A DNA stretch of 64,000 bases from an uncultured Dysosmobacter sp. (GTDB lineage Bacteria > Bacillota > Clostridia > Oscillospirales > Oscillospiraceae): the NCBI GenBank assembly GCA_934590165.1, contig CAKTOO010000007.1, positions 54,138 through 118,137 on the forward strand. Direction: 5' to 3'. Positions within the stretch are counted from its first letter, which is position 1. Every line of letters starts with the position of its first letter. Below are positions 25,731 through 33,524 of the stretch, piece after piece. The translations under genes and the position numbers were made by a program. The notes beneath the pieces are model-generated. The model made no database searches and was not told the origin of the DNA. It worked only from the letters and a program-made list of their open reading frames with translations.

Positions 25731-26885
25731 TTACATTCCTCGGTAAATCCGGGGCACCCTGGGACGGATGTTGCAGGTGATGGCGCTGGGCCCCAGACCC
25801 AGGGGCTTGTACAGCCACTGGCAGGGCACGGCCCCATCGCCGCTGTCTCCCAGGAGCAGCACCTCGTCTCCCTCGGTGACACCCGGGCAGTCGGTGATGT
25901 CCACCATGAACATGTCCATGCACACCCTGCCCACCACCGGGCAGACCTGGCCCCGGATGCGGACCCGGCCCAGATTGGTCAGCTGCCGCAGGTAGCCGTC
26001 GGCGTCTCCGGCGGAGACCACCGCCAGCAGGGTGTCCCGCTGGGTGACGGCCTGGCGGCTGTAACTGACCGCCGTCCCGGCGGGAGCAGGCCGCACCATG
26101 GCTACCCGGGCCTTCCAGGTCATGACCGGCCGGAATTCCAAAGGCCGCAGCATGGCGGTGTCCGGCAAAAGACCGTAGAGCACGGTGCCCACCCGGCACA
26201 TATCCAGGGCGTATTCCGGGGAATTCACCGTGGCGGGGGAGTTGCAGCAGTGGCGCAGGCCCGGCTGGATGCCCCGTTCCTCCAGCGCCCGGCACAGGCG
26301 CAGAAAGCGGTCGAACTGGGCCTGGGTATAGGCGTCATCTTCCGGCTCATGGCTGTAAGAGCTGGAAAAGTGGGTGAAAATGCCGCTCACCCGCAGCCCC
26401 GGCGTCCGGTATGCCGCCGCCGCGTCCTCCACAGCGGCGGAAAAGGCGTCTCCGCAGCACAGGTAGCCGATGCGGGTCATGCCGGTATCCAGCTTCAGGT
26501 GGCAGGGGACGGTGACGCCGGCCTCCACGGCGCAGGCGGCCAGCCGGGCGGTGTATGCGGGCGAGAGCAGCGTTTGAGTGATGTTTTCCGCTGCCAGCAG
26601 CGGTGCCGCCTCCGGCGGCGTGTGCCCCAGGATAAGGATCTCCTGGCGAATGCCCGCCTGCCGCAGCTCCAGCGCCTCGGACAGGCAGGCCACCCCAATC
26701 CAATCCTCCGGAAACAGGCGCTCCAGAACGCGGGCCGTGGGAACGGCGCCGTGGCCGTAGGCGTTGGCTTTCAGAATATTCATCAGACGGCAGCCGGGGG
26801 GAAGCAGCTGGTGCAGTGCGCGGCAATTGGCGGCCAGGGCGTCCAGGTCGATCTCCACCCAGCAACGGCTGGTGGTCAGGTCCAT
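25731..26885 (-). CDS. alr: Alanine racemase
   Basis: The 384-residue protein has the PLP lysine in NILKANAYGHG (about K39), LKLDTGMTRIGY, the second catalytic Tyr region CRVGTVLYGLLP, and VCMDMFMVDIT of the C-terminal beta domain. It interconverts L- and D-alanine for peptidoglycan. ATG 26885 follows AAAGGAGC; the longer frame to 26930 is not supported. It is the last gene of the MGL-nhaC-alr group. Racemases of this fold may also act on other amino acids. Confidence 0.92.
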   Translation of the reverse strand: MDLTTSRCWVEIDLDALAANCRALHQLLPPGCRLMNILKANAYGHGAVPTARVLERLFPEDWIGVACLSEALELRQAGIRQEILILGHTPPEAAPLLAAENITQTLLSPAYTARLAACAVEAGVTVPCHLKLDTGMTRIGYLCCGDAFSAAVEDAAAAYRTPGLRVSGIFTHFSSSYSHEPEDDAYTQAQFDRFLRLCRALEERGIQPGLRHCCNSPATVNSPEYALDMCRVGTVLYGLLPDTAMLRPLEFRPVMTWKARVAMVRPAPAGTAVSYSRQAVTQRDTLLAVVSAGDADGYLRQLTNLGRVRIRGQVCPVVGRVCMDMFMVDITDCPGVTEGDEVLLLGDSGDGAVPCQWLYKPLGLGPSAITCNIRPRVPRIYRGM

Positions 26886-26978
26886 GAGAAAGCTCCTTTC
26901 TTCCAAATATGGCAACTGCCGACCAACCACTGTTGTGGCGGCCGGCAGCTGTCGAGGGGTGAGAAGAGAGATGGATGT

Positions 26979-28343
26979 TTACTTCAGAGCGATCACTTCG
27001 TCGTTTTCGTCGTACATCTTGATGCCTTCCTTCTCCTCCTTGGTCTTCAGCAGGCCAAACTGGATAGTGCAGATGGCAACGATAGCCAAGATGAAGCAGT
27101 AGAAGTTGGCGCCGATGATAGAGAAGGGAGACAAGCCGGTCAGAGAGATGCACAGCAGGACCTGACCGCCGTGGGGGATGATGCCCTGAACGACGCAGGA
27201 GAAGATGTCCAGCAGGGAGGCAACGCGCTTGGGAGCCACGTTGTGCTCGGCAACCACCTTGCGGACCAGGGGAGCGGCCATCATGATGGCGATGGTATTG
27301 TTCGCCATAGCAGCGTCGAACACGGACACCATGCCGACGGTCATGTACTCAGCGCCCTTGCGGGATTTGACGCTGGCATGCATTTTCTTTACCAGCCAAT
27401 CGACGGCGCCCAATTCCTCTGCAACACCGCCGACGCCGCGCAGCAGCAGGGCAATCAGGCAGATGTCATACATGCCGCTCATGCCGCTGCCCATAGCCTG
27501 GGCGAAGCCGGGAACATCGAAGGAACCGGTGCCAAAGCCAATGGCGCCGGCCACACCGATGCCAGCCAGCAACAGCACGAACACGTTGCAGCCAGTCAGG
27601 GCGAATATCAGAATGAAGATATAGGGAACGACCTTGATAATTTCATAGGCGAAATCACCAGTCAGCTCAGCGGCGCTGCCCACGATGGTATAGACGATCA
27701 TGGCCAGAACAGCGGCAATGGCGGCAATGAGGCCGTTCATCTTGAACTTGTCCCGCATATCGCAGCCGCAGCCGCGGGTGGCGGCGATGGTGGTATCGGA
27801 GATCATGGACAGGTTGTCGCCAAACATAGCGCCGCCAAGAACGGTGCCGATGGCGAAAGCCATGTTCAGGTTCGCACTTTCAGCAACAGCTACGGCGATG
27901 GGGCCCACAGCGGAGATGGTGCCCATGGAAGTACCCATGGCGGTGGCCATGAAAGCGGAGATCAGGAACAAGCCGGCAAACAGGAACTGGGTGGGAACGA
28001 GGCTCAGGCCCAGATTTGCGGTGGCCTGCACGCCGCCCATGGCCTTGGCAACGCCGGAGAAAGCACCGGCCAGCAGGAAGACCATGATCATGATCATGGT
28101 GCCCTGGTTGCTCATGCCCTTGCAGAAGGTGTCCATCCGGAATTCCAGACTGCGTTCCTTGCCGCCCAGGACCATACACACCAGCAGGGCGCCCACCAGA
28201 GCGGCCATACGGGGGATCTGCTTGAAGGAGTCACCGCCATAGTCCATGGCGGTAAAGATCAGGCCGCCGCCCAGGTAGATGGCCAGGAATGCCAGCAGGG
28301 GTAAAAAGCCTTTCCAACCGTAATCTTTTTTCTTGTTTTCCAC
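26979..28343 (-). CDS. nhaC: Na+/H+ antiporter of the NhaC family
   Basis: The 454-residue integral membrane protein has about 11-12 hydrophobic helices and the conserved NhaC blocks MATAMGTSMGTISAVGPIA, FGDNLSMISDTTIAATRG and AMANNTIAIMMAAPL. Some members exchange malate/lactate or amino acids rather than cations only. Start GTG 28343 follows AAAGGAAG; an ATG at 28367 has a poorer site. It lies 57 bases after methionine gamma-lyase, with which it is probably cotranscribed, so it may serve transport linked to that pathway. Confidence 0.85.
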   Translation of the reverse strand: MENKKKDYGWKGFLPLLAFLAIYLGGGLIFTAMDYGGDSFKQIPRMAALVGALLVCMVLGGKERSLEFRMDTFCKGMSNQGTMIMIMVFLLAGAFSGVAKAMGGVQATANLGLSLVPTQFLFAGLFLISAFMATAMGTSMGTISAVGPIAVAVAESANLNMAFAIGTVLGGAMFGDNLSMISDTTIAATRGCGCDMRDKFKMNGLIAAIAAVLAMIVYTIVGSAAELTGDFAYEIIKVVPYIFILIFALTGCNVFVLLLAGIGVAGAIGFGTGSFDVPGFAQAMGSGMSGMYDICLIALLLRGVGGVAEELGAVDWLVKKMHASVKSRKGAEYMTVGMVSVFDAAMANNTIAIMMAAPLVRKVVAEHNVAPKRVASLLDIFSCVVQGIIPHGGQVLLCISLTGLSPFSIIGANFYCFILAIVAICTIQFGLLKTKEEKEGIKMYDENDEVIALK

Positions 28344-28400
28344 AGATATTCGCTTCCTTTCTCTCATATTACTCGAGGAACCTGCGGGGAGAGGATGCGC

Positions 28401-29624
28401 TTAAATTTTGGCAAACGCCTGCTCGAAGTCGTTGATGAGGTCCTTAGCGGACTCCAGACCCACAGACAGGCGGACCAAACCATCGGTGATGCCGGCGGCC
28501 AGGCGGTCAGCGGGAGAGACACCGGCGTGGGTCATGCTGGCGGGATGTTCAATGAGGGTATCGGGGTCGCCCAGAGAAACGGCGATGGCGGGGATGGTCA
28601 GATTGTTCAGCAGCTTCTTGCCGGCCTCAAAGCTGCTCAGGCCCTTCACATCGTCCTTCAGTTCGAAGCTCAGGATACCGCCGAAGAGGCCGTTTTCCAT
28701 CTGCTTGCAGGCCAACTCATGGCTGGGGCTGCTTTCCAGGCCGGGATAATAGACGGCCTTGACATAGGGATTGGTCTCCAGGTACTGAGCGATGGCCATG
28801 GCGTTCTGGCAATGGCGCTCCACGCGCAAAGCCAGGGTCTTCATGCCGCGCAGGACCAGATAGCTGTTAAAGGGAGAGGGCGGGCAGCCGTTGATCTTGG
28901 TCATGCAGTTGGCACGGATCTGGTTCATATCGGCGGCAGTGCCCACCACAACGCCGCCCAGGGCGTCGCCGTGGCCGTTGATGTACTTGGTGATGGAGTG
29001 GAGGACGATGTCGGCACCCAGCTTCAGCACGTGCTGGATGGGAGGAGGCGCGAAGGTGCCATCCACCACCACACGGATGTCAGGGCCGGCCACGGCCTTG
29101 ACGGCTGCCACGTCGGTGACCTTGATCATGGGGTTGTTGGGGGTCTCAAAATAGATGATCTTGGTGTTGGGCTTGATGGCTGCCTTCAGAGCTTCCAGGT
29201 CGGAGGTATCTACCCGGGAGACCTCAATGCCCAGGTCGGGCAGGTTGGTGGTGGCCACATAGTTGGTGCCGCCGTAAACGGAGTTATCAAAAATGATGTG
29301 GTCGCCGGTCTTCAGGAAGGCCAGCATTACGGAACCCACGGCGCCCATGCCGGAGGCAGTGGCCACGGCGTCCTCGCCGCCTTCCATGGCCGCGCACTTC
29401 AGCTCGAAGGCCCGGGTGGTGGGGTTGCCGCTGCGGGAGTAGACGGGATGATACCCGGGGATCTGCTTGGCGAACTTGGCAGCGCCCTCTTCCACAGTAT
29501 CAAAGCAGAAAGTGGAGGTCTGATAAATGGGAGTAGCCAGCGCACCGTAAGCACTGTCCGGACCCTGACCCGCATGAATGATCATAGTCTCGAAATCAAC
29601 AGCGTTCAAATCGATTTTGCTCAT
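28401..29624 (-). CDS. Cys/Met-metabolism PLP enzyme, methionine gamma-lyase type
   Basis: The 407-residue protein carries the family blocks YSRSGNPTTRAFE, ATASGMGAV, FETPNNPMIKV and HSITKYINGHGDALGG (PLP lysine about K213). Lyases of this type release methanethiol or hydrogen sulfide, ammonia and a keto acid; cystathionine gamma-synthase or lyase is the alternative and cannot be excluded by eye. TAGGAGG precedes the ATG at 29624. It is first in an operon with nhaC and alr, behind a near-consensus promoter. Confidence 0.85.
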   Translation of the reverse strand: MSKIDLNAVDFETMIIHAGQGPDSAYGALATPIYQTSTFCFDTVEEGAAKFAKQIPGYHPVYSRSGNPTTRAFELKCAAMEGGEDAVATASGMGAVGSVMLAFLKTGDHIIFDNSVYGGTNYVATTNLPDLGIEVSRVDTSDLEALKAAIKPNTKIIYFETPNNPMIKVTDVAAVKAVAGPDIRVVVDGTFAPPPIQHVLKLGADIVLHSITKYINGHGDALGGVVVGTAADMNQIRANCMTKINGCPPSPFNSYLVLRGMKTLALRVERHCQNAMAIAQYLETNPYVKAVYYPGLESSPSHELACKQMENGLFGGILSFELKDDVKGLSSFEAGKKLLNNLTIPAIAVSLGDPDTLIEHPASMTHAGVSPADRLAAGITDGLVRLSVGLESAKDLINDFEQAFAKI

Positions 29625-29682
29625 TTTAATTACCTCCTAAAAATTTAAAATAACATCAGATGTCTTACGTCTTATTACTGAC

Positions 29683-29711
29683 AGTTTAAAGCAGATGTTG
29701 TTTTTTGTCAA
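29683..29711 (-). promoter_or_regulatory. Promoter of the methionine gamma-lyase-nhaC-alr operon
   Basis: On the minus strand a perfect TTGACA (29706-29711) and TAAACT (29683-29688) are separated by 17 bases. The leader is about 50 bases and contains the small palindrome ACATC-A-GATGT (29653-29663). Confidence 0.8.
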
Positions 29712-29795
29712 CTACGTGTGCTGCCAAAGAAAAAACGGAGTTTTTGTATAAAAGTTATAGCGAATTTCTGATTATCTTTGCATTAGTTGGCAAAT

Positions 29796-29839
29796 GCCGG
29801 TTTAGCCCGGAATTACGGGCTTTTCCGGCGTTTTCTTTT
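29796..29839 (+). terminator. Terminator-like hairpin near the element boundary
   Basis: Nested arms GCCGG/CCGGC and AGCCCG/CGGGCT (29796-29829) are followed by GTTTTCTTTT. No plus-strand gene ends here. The region 29712-29890 otherwise holds no supported gene and marks the transition from chromosome to mobile element. Confidence 0.45.
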
Positions 29840-29893
29840 ACGGAAGATACACGGCATATCGTGGCATTTCCAAGCCTCACCCGGCAATCAAAA

Positions 29894-29927
29894 GTAGTAA
29901 AAGTGTAGTAAAATCTGCCCTTACTAC
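29894..29927. repeat. Direct repeats at the integrase end of the element (Int arm-site candidate)
   Basis: GTAGTAAAA occurs at 29894-29902 and again at 29905-29913, exactly 11 bases apart, that is one helical turn. An inverted TTACTAC (29921-29927) follows directly next to the int stop codon. Tn916-family integrases bind such short direct repeats near the transposon ends. The exact end of the element cannot be fixed without an empty site. Confidence 0.5.
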
Positions 29928-31120
29928 TATGCCGCCAGCCTATCCATTTCCGCCTTCGCAGAAGCAAAAGTCGCGTGTGCGTAATAGTTCAGCGTCATGG
30001 TGATGTTGGAGTGCCCCATGATGTACTGCAACGCTTTCGGGTTCATCCCCGCATTTGCCAGGCGCGTACAGAACGTATGCCGCAGGGTATGGGGCGTGAT
30101 GTTGGGAAGGGCTTCTTCCGGCTTGCGCTGCTTGTTGTACTTCTTGACAAGCCCTCTCAACATACTTTCGTAACTGGACTTTACTTTGGGATAACCGTCG
30201 CTGTTAAGGAACAGGAAATTCTTGTAGCCGTCGATATTGACCGCCGCTGCCTTCCCCCGGTTCTTCACCGCCCGCCTCAACGCTTCGTAGACTTTGCCGC
30301 TCATGGGGATTTGCCGTGTGCCGTTTTTGGTTTTCGGCGTGTCCACATAATAGCCGATCTCACTGTCTTTGAGAAGCTGGTGGTCCACATTGATCTGCCT
30401 GCCCTTGAAATCAAGGTCGGTCGTCAGGCCGCAGAGCTCGGAAATGCGGAGGCCGGTCCCCAGGAGAATGATGATCTCGTCACAATACTTCTTGTAGACC
30501 GGATCGGCAGCCGCAAAAGCGAGAAGGCTGTCCTCCTGCTCCTGGGTCAGAGCGATCTTTTCCTCCGTGTCATCCTCCAGGACCGTATCCAGGGCGAAGT
30601 TGAAGGGGTTCTTTCGGATACAGTCATCCTCAATGGCTGTGTAGAAGGCCGCTTTCAGGGACCGTTTCCAGTTGTTGATGGTCTTGTAGGCGTAACCCTT
30701 CTCGTCCATCCTGATCGCCCATTCTTTGGTGTCCGACATTTTCACGGTGTCAATGCTCTTTGCCCCCAGGGGATCGGCTTTCAGAACCGCCATCAGATAC
30801 TCGCGGCCCTTCTCGGTGCTCCGCTTGACATTCTTCCGGTGGCTGTTCTGCTTTGCGTAAAGCTGGCAGACCGTCATCTTCTTCCCAACGGTGTCAATGC
30901 CATCGTCAAGGTCCCGTTGGATTTCCTTCACCTTTTCCCGGAGCGGGAGGTCATCCCGCTTTCCGGCCGGGGTCTTGTCGGTGGCGACCAGCCTCCAGGA
31001 GTACACGAATTGAGGTTTCCCGTATGCGTCCGTATATTTGTATGCGTATCTTCCGTCTTTTCTCTGGCTCTCTCCAGTCCTTAAAATTCGACCTTTGCTA
31101 TCGCGTCTTTTCTCTGACAT
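29927..31120 (-). CDS. int: Tyrosine recombinase, Tn916-type integrase
   Basis: The 397-residue protein has the catalytic set in order: LGTGLRISELCGL (Arg), TPHTLRHTFCTRLA (His-x-x-Arg), YIMGHSN (His) and NYYAH (nucleophile Tyr). An N-terminal arm-binding domain (DSKGRILRTGESQRKDGRY) is as in Tn916 Int, which is about 405 residues. ATG 31120 follows GGAAAGGAGC; a longer frame reaches 31195. It integrates and excises the element together with Xis. Confidence 0.95.
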   Translation of the reverse strand: MSEKRRDSKGRILRTGESQRKDGRYAYKYTDAYGKPQFVYSWRLVATDKTPAGKRDDLPLREKVKEIQRDLDDGIDTVGKKMTVCQLYAKQNSHRKNVKRSTEKGREYLMAVLKADPLGAKSIDTVKMSDTKEWAIRMDEKGYAYKTINNWKRSLKAAFYTAIEDDCIRKNPFNFALDTVLEDDTEEKIALTQEQEDSLLAFAAADPVYKKYCDEIIILLGTGLRISELCGLTTDLDFKGRQINVDHQLLKDSEIGYYVDTPKTKNGTRQIPMSGKVYEALRRAVKNRGKAAAVNIDGYKNFLFLNSDGYPKVKSSYESMLRGLVKKYNKQRKPEEALPNITPHTLRHTFCTRLANAGMNPKALQYIMGHSNITMTLNYYAHATFASAKAEMDRLAA

Positions 31121-31210
31121 GGTGGTAAGCTCCTTTCCATTCCTGGAATGAGCCTTGATACGCCATACATAAATTATACCGCGTTTCCGGCCCATTGTCA
31201 GCCGTCATTT

Positions 31211-31414
31211 TCAGATAACCTCCAGCGAATCGATCACCTTCTCAAACTGTTTCCGTTTGATCTGGAGCCGGTTGCCGTTCATAATGAGCCAGCTAGCGTC
31301 GGGGTTATCTTCGGCTAACTTGCGGAGCTTCTTTTCACCGATACGGAAATATCTGGACGCTTCCTCGATGGTAAGCGTGTATTTTTCCCAGATAGGAATG
31401 TCGTTCGTGTTCAT
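31211..31414 (-). CDS. xis: Excisionase, Tn916 Xis-like
   Basis: The 67-residue product is the same length as Tn916 Xis and very similar to it: IPIWEKYTLTIEEASRYFRI, then GEKKLRKLAEDNPDASWLI and IKRKQFEKVIDSLE. It is a winged-helix DNA-binding protein that directs Int to excision. A clear AGGAGGTG precedes the ATG at 31414. It lies 90 bases upstream of int. Confidence 0.95.
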   Translation of the reverse strand: MNTNDIPIWEKYTLTIEEASRYFRIGEKKLRKLAEDNPDASWLIMNGNRLQIKRKQFEKVIDSLEVI

Positions 31415-31433
31415 AAAATACAACACCTCCTGA

Positions 31434-31607
31434 TTATAATGTAACGTCCCCCCTTTCAAGAGGACGGTGTTGATTAAAAGAGGCAAAAACGGACGGCTGC
31501 TGGCACAGCTCCACGGGAATCTCACCCCGGCCCATGCTGATGGGTGCGGCGCACAATGCTTTGAGGGCGTTCAATGCGCGAGTATCTTTGACCTGCCCGT
31601 ATGTCAT
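31434..31607 (-). CDS. Possible 57-residue small protein upstream of xis
   Basis: A frame from ATG 31607 to TAA 31434 encodes MTYGQVKDTRALNALKALCA, followed by a segment containing MGRGEIPVELCQQPSVFASF. The amino acid use looks protein-like and the frame stays open upstream to a TGA at about 31660, but no good ribosome binding site precedes the ATG. It ends just before the xis ribosome binding site. It may be a real small gene or a remnant. Confidence 0.35.
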   Translation of the reverse strand: MTYGQVKDTRALNALKALCAAPISMGRGEIPVELCQQPSVFASFNQHRPLERGDVTL

Positions 31608-31774
31608 CGCCCGCGGGCTACCACGCCCGCTTTGCGGCCCGGTGGAGATCGCTCACTCCCAAGAGGGAGGTCATGGCGCACCGGCCGTCCGGCTCAATAC
31701 GGAACAGAATGTATCCGTCTGCCTTATGCTGCGCCGGTGGCCTCCCATCGGGCTTTCTTTGTCAAGGTGCGGAG

Positions 31775-31802
31775 CATTGCGTGGAAAGGGGAACACGCAA
31801 TG
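31775..31802 (-). other. Hairpin downstream of the orf8-like gene
   Basis: CATTGCGTG (31775-31783) and CACGCAATG (31794-31802) form a 9-bp stem with a ten-base loop. No U-run follows, so it is not a standard terminator; it may be an RNA-processing or stabilising stem. The remaining DNA to 31608 holds no convincing gene. Confidence 0.4.
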
Positions 31803-31815
31803 CCCCATTCCCGGA

Positions 31816-32058
31816 TCAGTTCAGGTCGAAATCCAGGATCGCGATAATCAGCTTCGTTTCCAGCCTGCGGCGCAGTTCTTCATCCACCTGGGAATGAGGG
31901 CATCCAAAAGCGTCATAGCTTGTCCTCGTAGACAGCGCGGCTATGTAGCCGGAGTAGAAGCGGATCACCGCGTTCACCGCCTCCGGTTCGCCCCGGACAG
32001 CGGCGGCAATTACTGGGTAAGGGATCAGGTCCGCCCGCGTGCTCGCAGATTTAGGCAT
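31816..32058 (-). CDS. Tn916 orf8-like helix-turn-helix protein
   Basis: The 80-residue protein contains IPYPVIAAAVRGEPEAVNAV, followed by RFYSGYIAALSTR, then a C-terminal DEELRRRLETKLIIAILDF. This is the short HTH protein encoded after the sigma-like gene in Tn916-family elements. ATG 32058 follows GGGAGGTGAT and overlaps the sigma gene by 8 bases, so the two are coupled. Its role in conjugative regulation is known only by position. Confidence 0.85.
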   Translation of the reverse strand: MPKSASTRADLIPYPVIAAAVRGEPEAVNAVIRFYSGYIAALSTRTSYDAFGCPHSQVDEELRRRLETKLIIAILDFDLN

Positions 32059-32476
32059 CCACATCACCTCCCATCAGCTCCTTCAGCAGCCGATAGGCTT
32101 TCTGCCTGCGGGTATTGACCGTCCGGCGGGCCATGTGCATACGCTCGGCGATCTCACGGTCTGCCATATCCAGGAACCAGTACATCAGGAGGATGTCCCG
32201 GCCTTCCTGGGGCAGCCTGTTCAGCGCCTCGGCCAGCCTGTCATCCTCGATCAGGATCACATCTCCCCCGATGGGGAAGGATGTGTATTCCCAAGGATAG
32301 CGGTCATAAGTCGCAAGCTGCGCCATCGTTTCCTCCGACAGCTCGCTGAAAGCGACTTCGCGCGACTGCCTGCGGCTGATCTCCCGATAGCCGTTGTAGG
32401 CCTCGCACTTCAACACTTTCTTGCAGAAGCTGTCAAAGGCGTGCTGCTTGTGTTCATAGTGGCGGTCAGGTGTCAT
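32051..32476 (-). CDS. Sigma-70-like regulator, Tn916 orf7-type
   Basis: From ATG 32476 (GGGAGGTGAGACA upstream) the protein has 141 residues, matching Tn916 ORF7. The C-terminal half (LNRLPQEGRDILLMYWFLDM, then ADREIAERMHMARRTVNTRR) is a region-4 helix-turn-helix of ECF-type sigma factors. An in-frame ATG at 32602 has an equally good AAAGGAGC and would add 42 residues (MSGKNIFSHFSHADKPKEPP...), so two start sites are possible. In Tn916 this gene is needed for expression of excision and transfer genes. Confidence 0.85.
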   Translation of the reverse strand: MTPDRHYEHKQHAFDSFCKKVLKCEAYNGYREISRRQSREVAFSELSEETMAQLATYDRYPWEYTSFPIGGDVILIEDDRLAEALNRLPQEGRDILLMYWFLDMADREIAERMHMARRTVNTRRQKAYRLLKELMGGDVDA

Positions 32477-32711
32477 TGTCTCACCTCCCTTCTTGCCGGG
32501 AGGCAGGTCATTCCTTCCCCTTTCGCCCACTACTCGTCTGCCGGGGGGCTCTTTTGGCTTGTCCGCATGGGAAAAATGCGAAAAAATATTTTTGCCGCTC
32601 ATTATGTATGCTCCTTTCGTTTCGTTCAGGTTGTTGGGACCGGATCGAAACGAAAGGGCGGGGAGCGGCACCTATGGATATCGGGGAAATATCCGAAAAA
32701 TCGACAAACAA

Positions 32712-32746
32712 AAACGCCAGGAAGCTGTTTAGACTTCCTGGCGTTT
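32712..32746 (-). terminator. Attenuator-like terminator upstream of the sigma-like gene
   Basis: AAACGCCAGGAAG (32712-32724) pairs with CTTCCTGGCGTTT (32734-32746), a 13-bp perfect stem. On the minus strand it is followed by TTGTTTG. It lies between the leader peptide ORF and the orf7-like gene, as attenuators do in the Tn916 regulatory region. Confidence 0.75.
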
Positions 32747-32764
32747 AGATACCTTGTTTTGTAT

Positions 32765-33060
32765 AAGGCTCCAAAATACCGTTTGAATATATACTTTAGT
32801 GCGGTTTGTTGGACAGAAAGATGTTCGATGGAAACCGGAATTTTTTTGAGCTTGTTCCGGTCCTATTTCTTCTATGCTTTGAGTAAAGAAAACTGCCCAT
32901 GACTTCCTCCCACGGCAAGTCACAGGCAGCAACACAACTGAGCCCTGCCGTAAATGGCCGTTTTTTTTATTAGCCATCAACAGGGCGTAATGCAATTCAA
33001 ATTAAATTTCCAAAATCGGCATAGTAGCACGTTTTATATACATACTTTAGGGTGATTCCT
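32765..33060. promoter_or_regulatory. Regulatory intergenic region with repeated motifs between divergent regulators
   Basis: TATATACTTTAG (about 32788-32799) and TATACATACTTTAG (about 33037-33050) are near-copies about 250 bases apart, each following a CCAAAAT box. GCTACTATGCCG also occurs as an inverted pair, at about 33017-33028 and 33097-33108, the latter over the start codon of the XRE regulator gene. These are candidate binding sites of that regulator. No other gene is supported here. Confidence 0.4.
32796..32900 (-). CDS. 34-residue basic leader peptide candidate
   Basis: ATG 32900 follows GGGAGGAAGTC, a strong ribosome binding site. The product starts MGSFLYSKHRRNRTGTSSKK and ends NIFLSNKPH. 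It is rich in Arg/Lys/Ser and precedes the attenuator-like hairpin at 32712-32746. Upstream RNA (32901-32965) can fold through GGCAG/CTGCC and ACGGCA/TGCCGT arms that cover the ribosome binding site. A role in translation-dependent attenuation of the element's regulatory genes is inferred. Confidence 0.5.
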   Translation of the reverse strand: MGSFLYSKHRRNRTGTSSKKFRFPSNIFLSNKPH

Positions 33061-33103
33061 TTTCTTTTTTCGGTACGATAGAATATATTTGAGGTGAGCT
33101 ACT

Positions 33104-33469
33104 ATGCCGGAAGATAATCTGACATATTTGGGCAACCGTATCCGTTCAGCACGAAAGGATTGTGGATTGACCCAACAGGAGCTGGCCGACCAGTCCAATT
33201 TGGCGGTTAAGACCGTTCAGGATATAGAAGGGGGAAAGAAGAATACGACTTATGAAACCCTCTGTCAACTTATTGAACGGCTGGGGATTTCTCCTAATTC
33301 TTTGTTTCCATCACAAATGTCCGCAGAGGATGAAGCAATCCAACGCTTTATAGGCAAGTTCCGATCTTGCGATCCTGAAAACCAGCAAATCCTTCTCAGC
33401 ACTTTGGATTTCCTGGCTGAAAAACTGTTATCCCGCCAGCACAAAACTGAATCAGGAAGCTCCGAGTGA
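33104..33469 (+). CDS. XRE-family regulator (Tn916 ORF9 position)
   Basis: The 121-residue protein has a helix-turn-helix at about 10-65: NRIRSARKDCGLTQQELADQ, then AVKTVQDIEGGKK. It is divergent from the orf7/orf8/xis/int group, the place held in Tn916 by the ORF9 repressor. The C-terminal part (RFIGKFRSCDPENQQILLST) may be an oligomerisation helix. GAGGTGAG precedes the ATG. It probably represses the leftward promoter. Confidence 0.85.
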   Translation: MPEDNLTYLGNRIRSARKDCGLTQQELADQSNLAVKTVQDIEGGKKNTTYETLCQLIERLGISPNSLFPSQMSAEDEAIQRFIGKFRSCDPENQQILLSTLDFLAEKLLSRQHKTESGSSE

Positions 33470-33507
33470 ACCAGCAGACAAGAAATTCTTGTATCTGCTG
33501 GTTTTCT
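33470..33507 (+). terminator. Terminator of the XRE regulator gene
   Basis: ACCAGCAGA (33470-33478) pairs with TCTGCTGGT (33494-33502), extended by CAAGAA/TTCTTG inside, followed by TTTCTC. It overlaps the end of the regulator gene. Confidence 0.8.
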
Positions 33508-33524
33508 CGTTAATGTGTAGACAG

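Noticed and set aside
25722..28304. 860-residue plus-strand ORF opposite alr and nhaC
   Set aside because: Shadow frame; alr and nhaC have conserved motifs and ribosome binding sites on the minus strand.
31467..32118. Plus-strand ORFs of 126 and 194 residues near xis and orf8
   Set aside because: No ribosome binding site, Arg/Pro-rich low-quality sequence, and they overlap the supported orf8-like gene on the other strand.
32729..32977. Minus-strand frame of about 83-88 residues through the regulatory leader
   Set aside because: No ribosome binding site at its TTG or ATG starts, and it runs through the hairpin; the 34-residue frame from ATG 32900 has a far better start.
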